This document shows positions 63,433-64,000 of a stretch of 64,000 nucleotides of DNA, piece by piece. Both the position numbers and the translations under genes were made by a program. Source of the stretch: Planotetraspora silvatica (GTDB lineage: Bacteria; Actinomycetota; Actinomycetes; Streptosporangiales; Streptosporangiaceae); NCBI RefSeq assembly GCF_016863315.1, contig NZ_BOOQ01000015.1, positions 124,001-188,000 of the forward strand. The letters run 5' to 3'. The notes below the pieces were generated by a model. The model ran no database searches and had not been told where the DNA came from. It worked only from the letters and a program-made list of their open reading frames with translations. Every line of letters begins with the position of its first letter. Within the stretch, counting starts at the first letter, position 1.

Positions 63433-64000
63433 ATGCAGGAGCTCCGTCTCGTCGCGGTAAGTGAGGACGGCACGTATCTCGTCCTGGCCACGGCCGGACG
63501 GGGCACGCGGTTCACGCTTCCCGTCGACGACCGGCTCCGCGCCGCGGTCCGCGGCAACTTCTCCCGTCTCGGCCAGTACGAGATCGAAGTGGAGAGTCCG
63601 TTGCGCCCCAAGGAGATCCAGGCTCGAATCCGCGCCGGTGAGACGGCGGAGGAGATCGCGGCCACCGCCGGCATCCCGGTGGAACGCGTCCGCTGGTTCG
63701 AGGGACCCGTTCTCCAGGAGCGCGAGTACATGGCCCAGCAGGCGCAGCGCGCCCCGGTCCGCATGCCCGGAGACAACACCCCGGGTCCGACGCTGGGCGA
63801 GCTCGTCGCCGAGCGTCTCACCCGCCGCGGCGTCCCCGCCGACGAGATCGACTGGGACTCCTGCAAGCGCGACGACAACCTGTGGCGGGTGAAGCTGGGC
63901 TTCGTCTGGAACGGGCACACCCGGCACGCCGAGTGGCTGTTCGACCCGCGGCGCCGCCACATCACCCCCAACGACGACGAGGCCATGCGCCTGTCGGCGG
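63433..64000 (+). CDS. sepH: Septation protein SepH (3' end outside window)
   Basis: ATG 63433 after AAGGGA; the frame is open to the window end, giving 189 codons. The N-terminal DUF3071 domain is clear: QELRLVAVSEDGTYLVLAT, then RLRAAVRGNFSRLGQYEIE and the helix-turn-helix-like RPKEIQARIRAGETAEEIA with AGIPVERVRWFEGPVLQERE. SepH binds FtsZ and promotes Z-ring assembly in Streptomyces and mycobacteria. The disordered C-terminal half that normally follows is beyond the window. Confidence 0.92.
   Translation, partial: MQELRLVAVSEDGTYLVLATAGRGTRFTLPVDDRLRAAVRGNFSRLGQYEIEVESPLRPKEIQARIRAGETAEEIAATAGIPVERVRWFEGPVLQEREYMAQQAQRAPVRMPGDNTPGPTLGELVAERLTRRGVPADEIDWDSCKRDDNLWRVKLGFVWNGHTRHAEWLFDPRRRHITPNDDEAMRLSA

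Overview
This 64 kb window is chromosomal DNA of a high-GC, mycelial-type actinobacterium. CutRS, SepH, DUF3000, DUF3159, DUF3710, DUF4193 and DUF4235 proteins, an F420-type luciferase-like oxidoreductase, an actinobacterial ferrochelatase with a C-terminal cysteine cluster and frequent GTG starts all point this way. The core gene content (fadAB, dxs, acnA, TrkA pair, dut, cutRS, ferrochelatase, sepH) resembles a conserved Streptomyces core region. The accessory content suggests Streptosporangiales, but that placement is inference. No rRNA, tRNA, CRISPR array, phage or insertion sequence was seen.

Layout. 1-1820: end of a DUF3000 gene and RNase D. 1909-6495: a sugar-catabolic operon (Gfo/Idh/MocA dehydrogenase, DUF993 aldolase-like protein, sugar-phosphate isomerase-like protein) and a divergent-side LacI regulator; the operon and the regulator carry near-identical 14-16 bp operators. 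6594-9935: fadA-fadB, closed by a strong terminator. 10208-13805: orphan histidine kinase, LysE exporter and amino-acid permease. 13928-20793: dxs, a ROK regulator and a xylose/ribose-type ABC importer. 20823-25310: TauE/SafE exporter, MazEF-like module and aconitase with its upstream repeats. 25335-29590: membrane hydrolase, MFS pump with CGNR regulator, and a PadR/DUF1707 pair. 29569-31795: a compact ThiF/MccB-like adenylyltransferase, a 41-codon peptide gene and a DUF6879 gene. 31738-36925: uracil/mismatch glycosylase and the Pnkp-Hen1 RNA-repair pair. 37056-39140: LLM oxidoreductase and a secreted GH18-like protein. 39655-46849: RNA methyltransferase, KimA-like permease, two TrkA proteins, DUF3159, OB-fold, DUF3710 and dut. 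46861-58799: AI-2E transporter, DUF4235, otsA, EcsC-like, DUF4193, cutSR, inositol monophosphatase, S9 peptidase and ferrochelatase. 58898-64000: lytic transglycosylase, MFS transporter, lactone oxidase and the 5' part of sepH.

Two things stand out. First, four intergenic stretches (4260-4622, 35017-35420, 48238-48641, 55392-55747) hold the same unusual element: copies of an 18-bp motif (TGATCATGCACAGGTTCG and variants) at an exact 53-bp period, running forward, turning around at a central hairpin, then running in reverse orientation at the same 53-bp period. The central hairpins differ in sequence but each stays self-complementary. I do not recognise this element from any named family. Two copies lie inside apparent operons (the LacI-controlled sugar operon and hen1-pnkp), and one supplies the last codons of hen1.

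Second, the 29.7-31.8 kb cassette looks like a peptide-modification locus. Its E1-like enzyme has an N-terminal peptide-binding-like domain and an intact nucleotide and zinc site. The next small gene, with a good ribosome binding site, encodes a 41-residue peptide ending in Asn, the residue that MccB enzymes adenylylate in microcin C biosynthesis. A 22-bp direct repeat brackets the enzyme gene.
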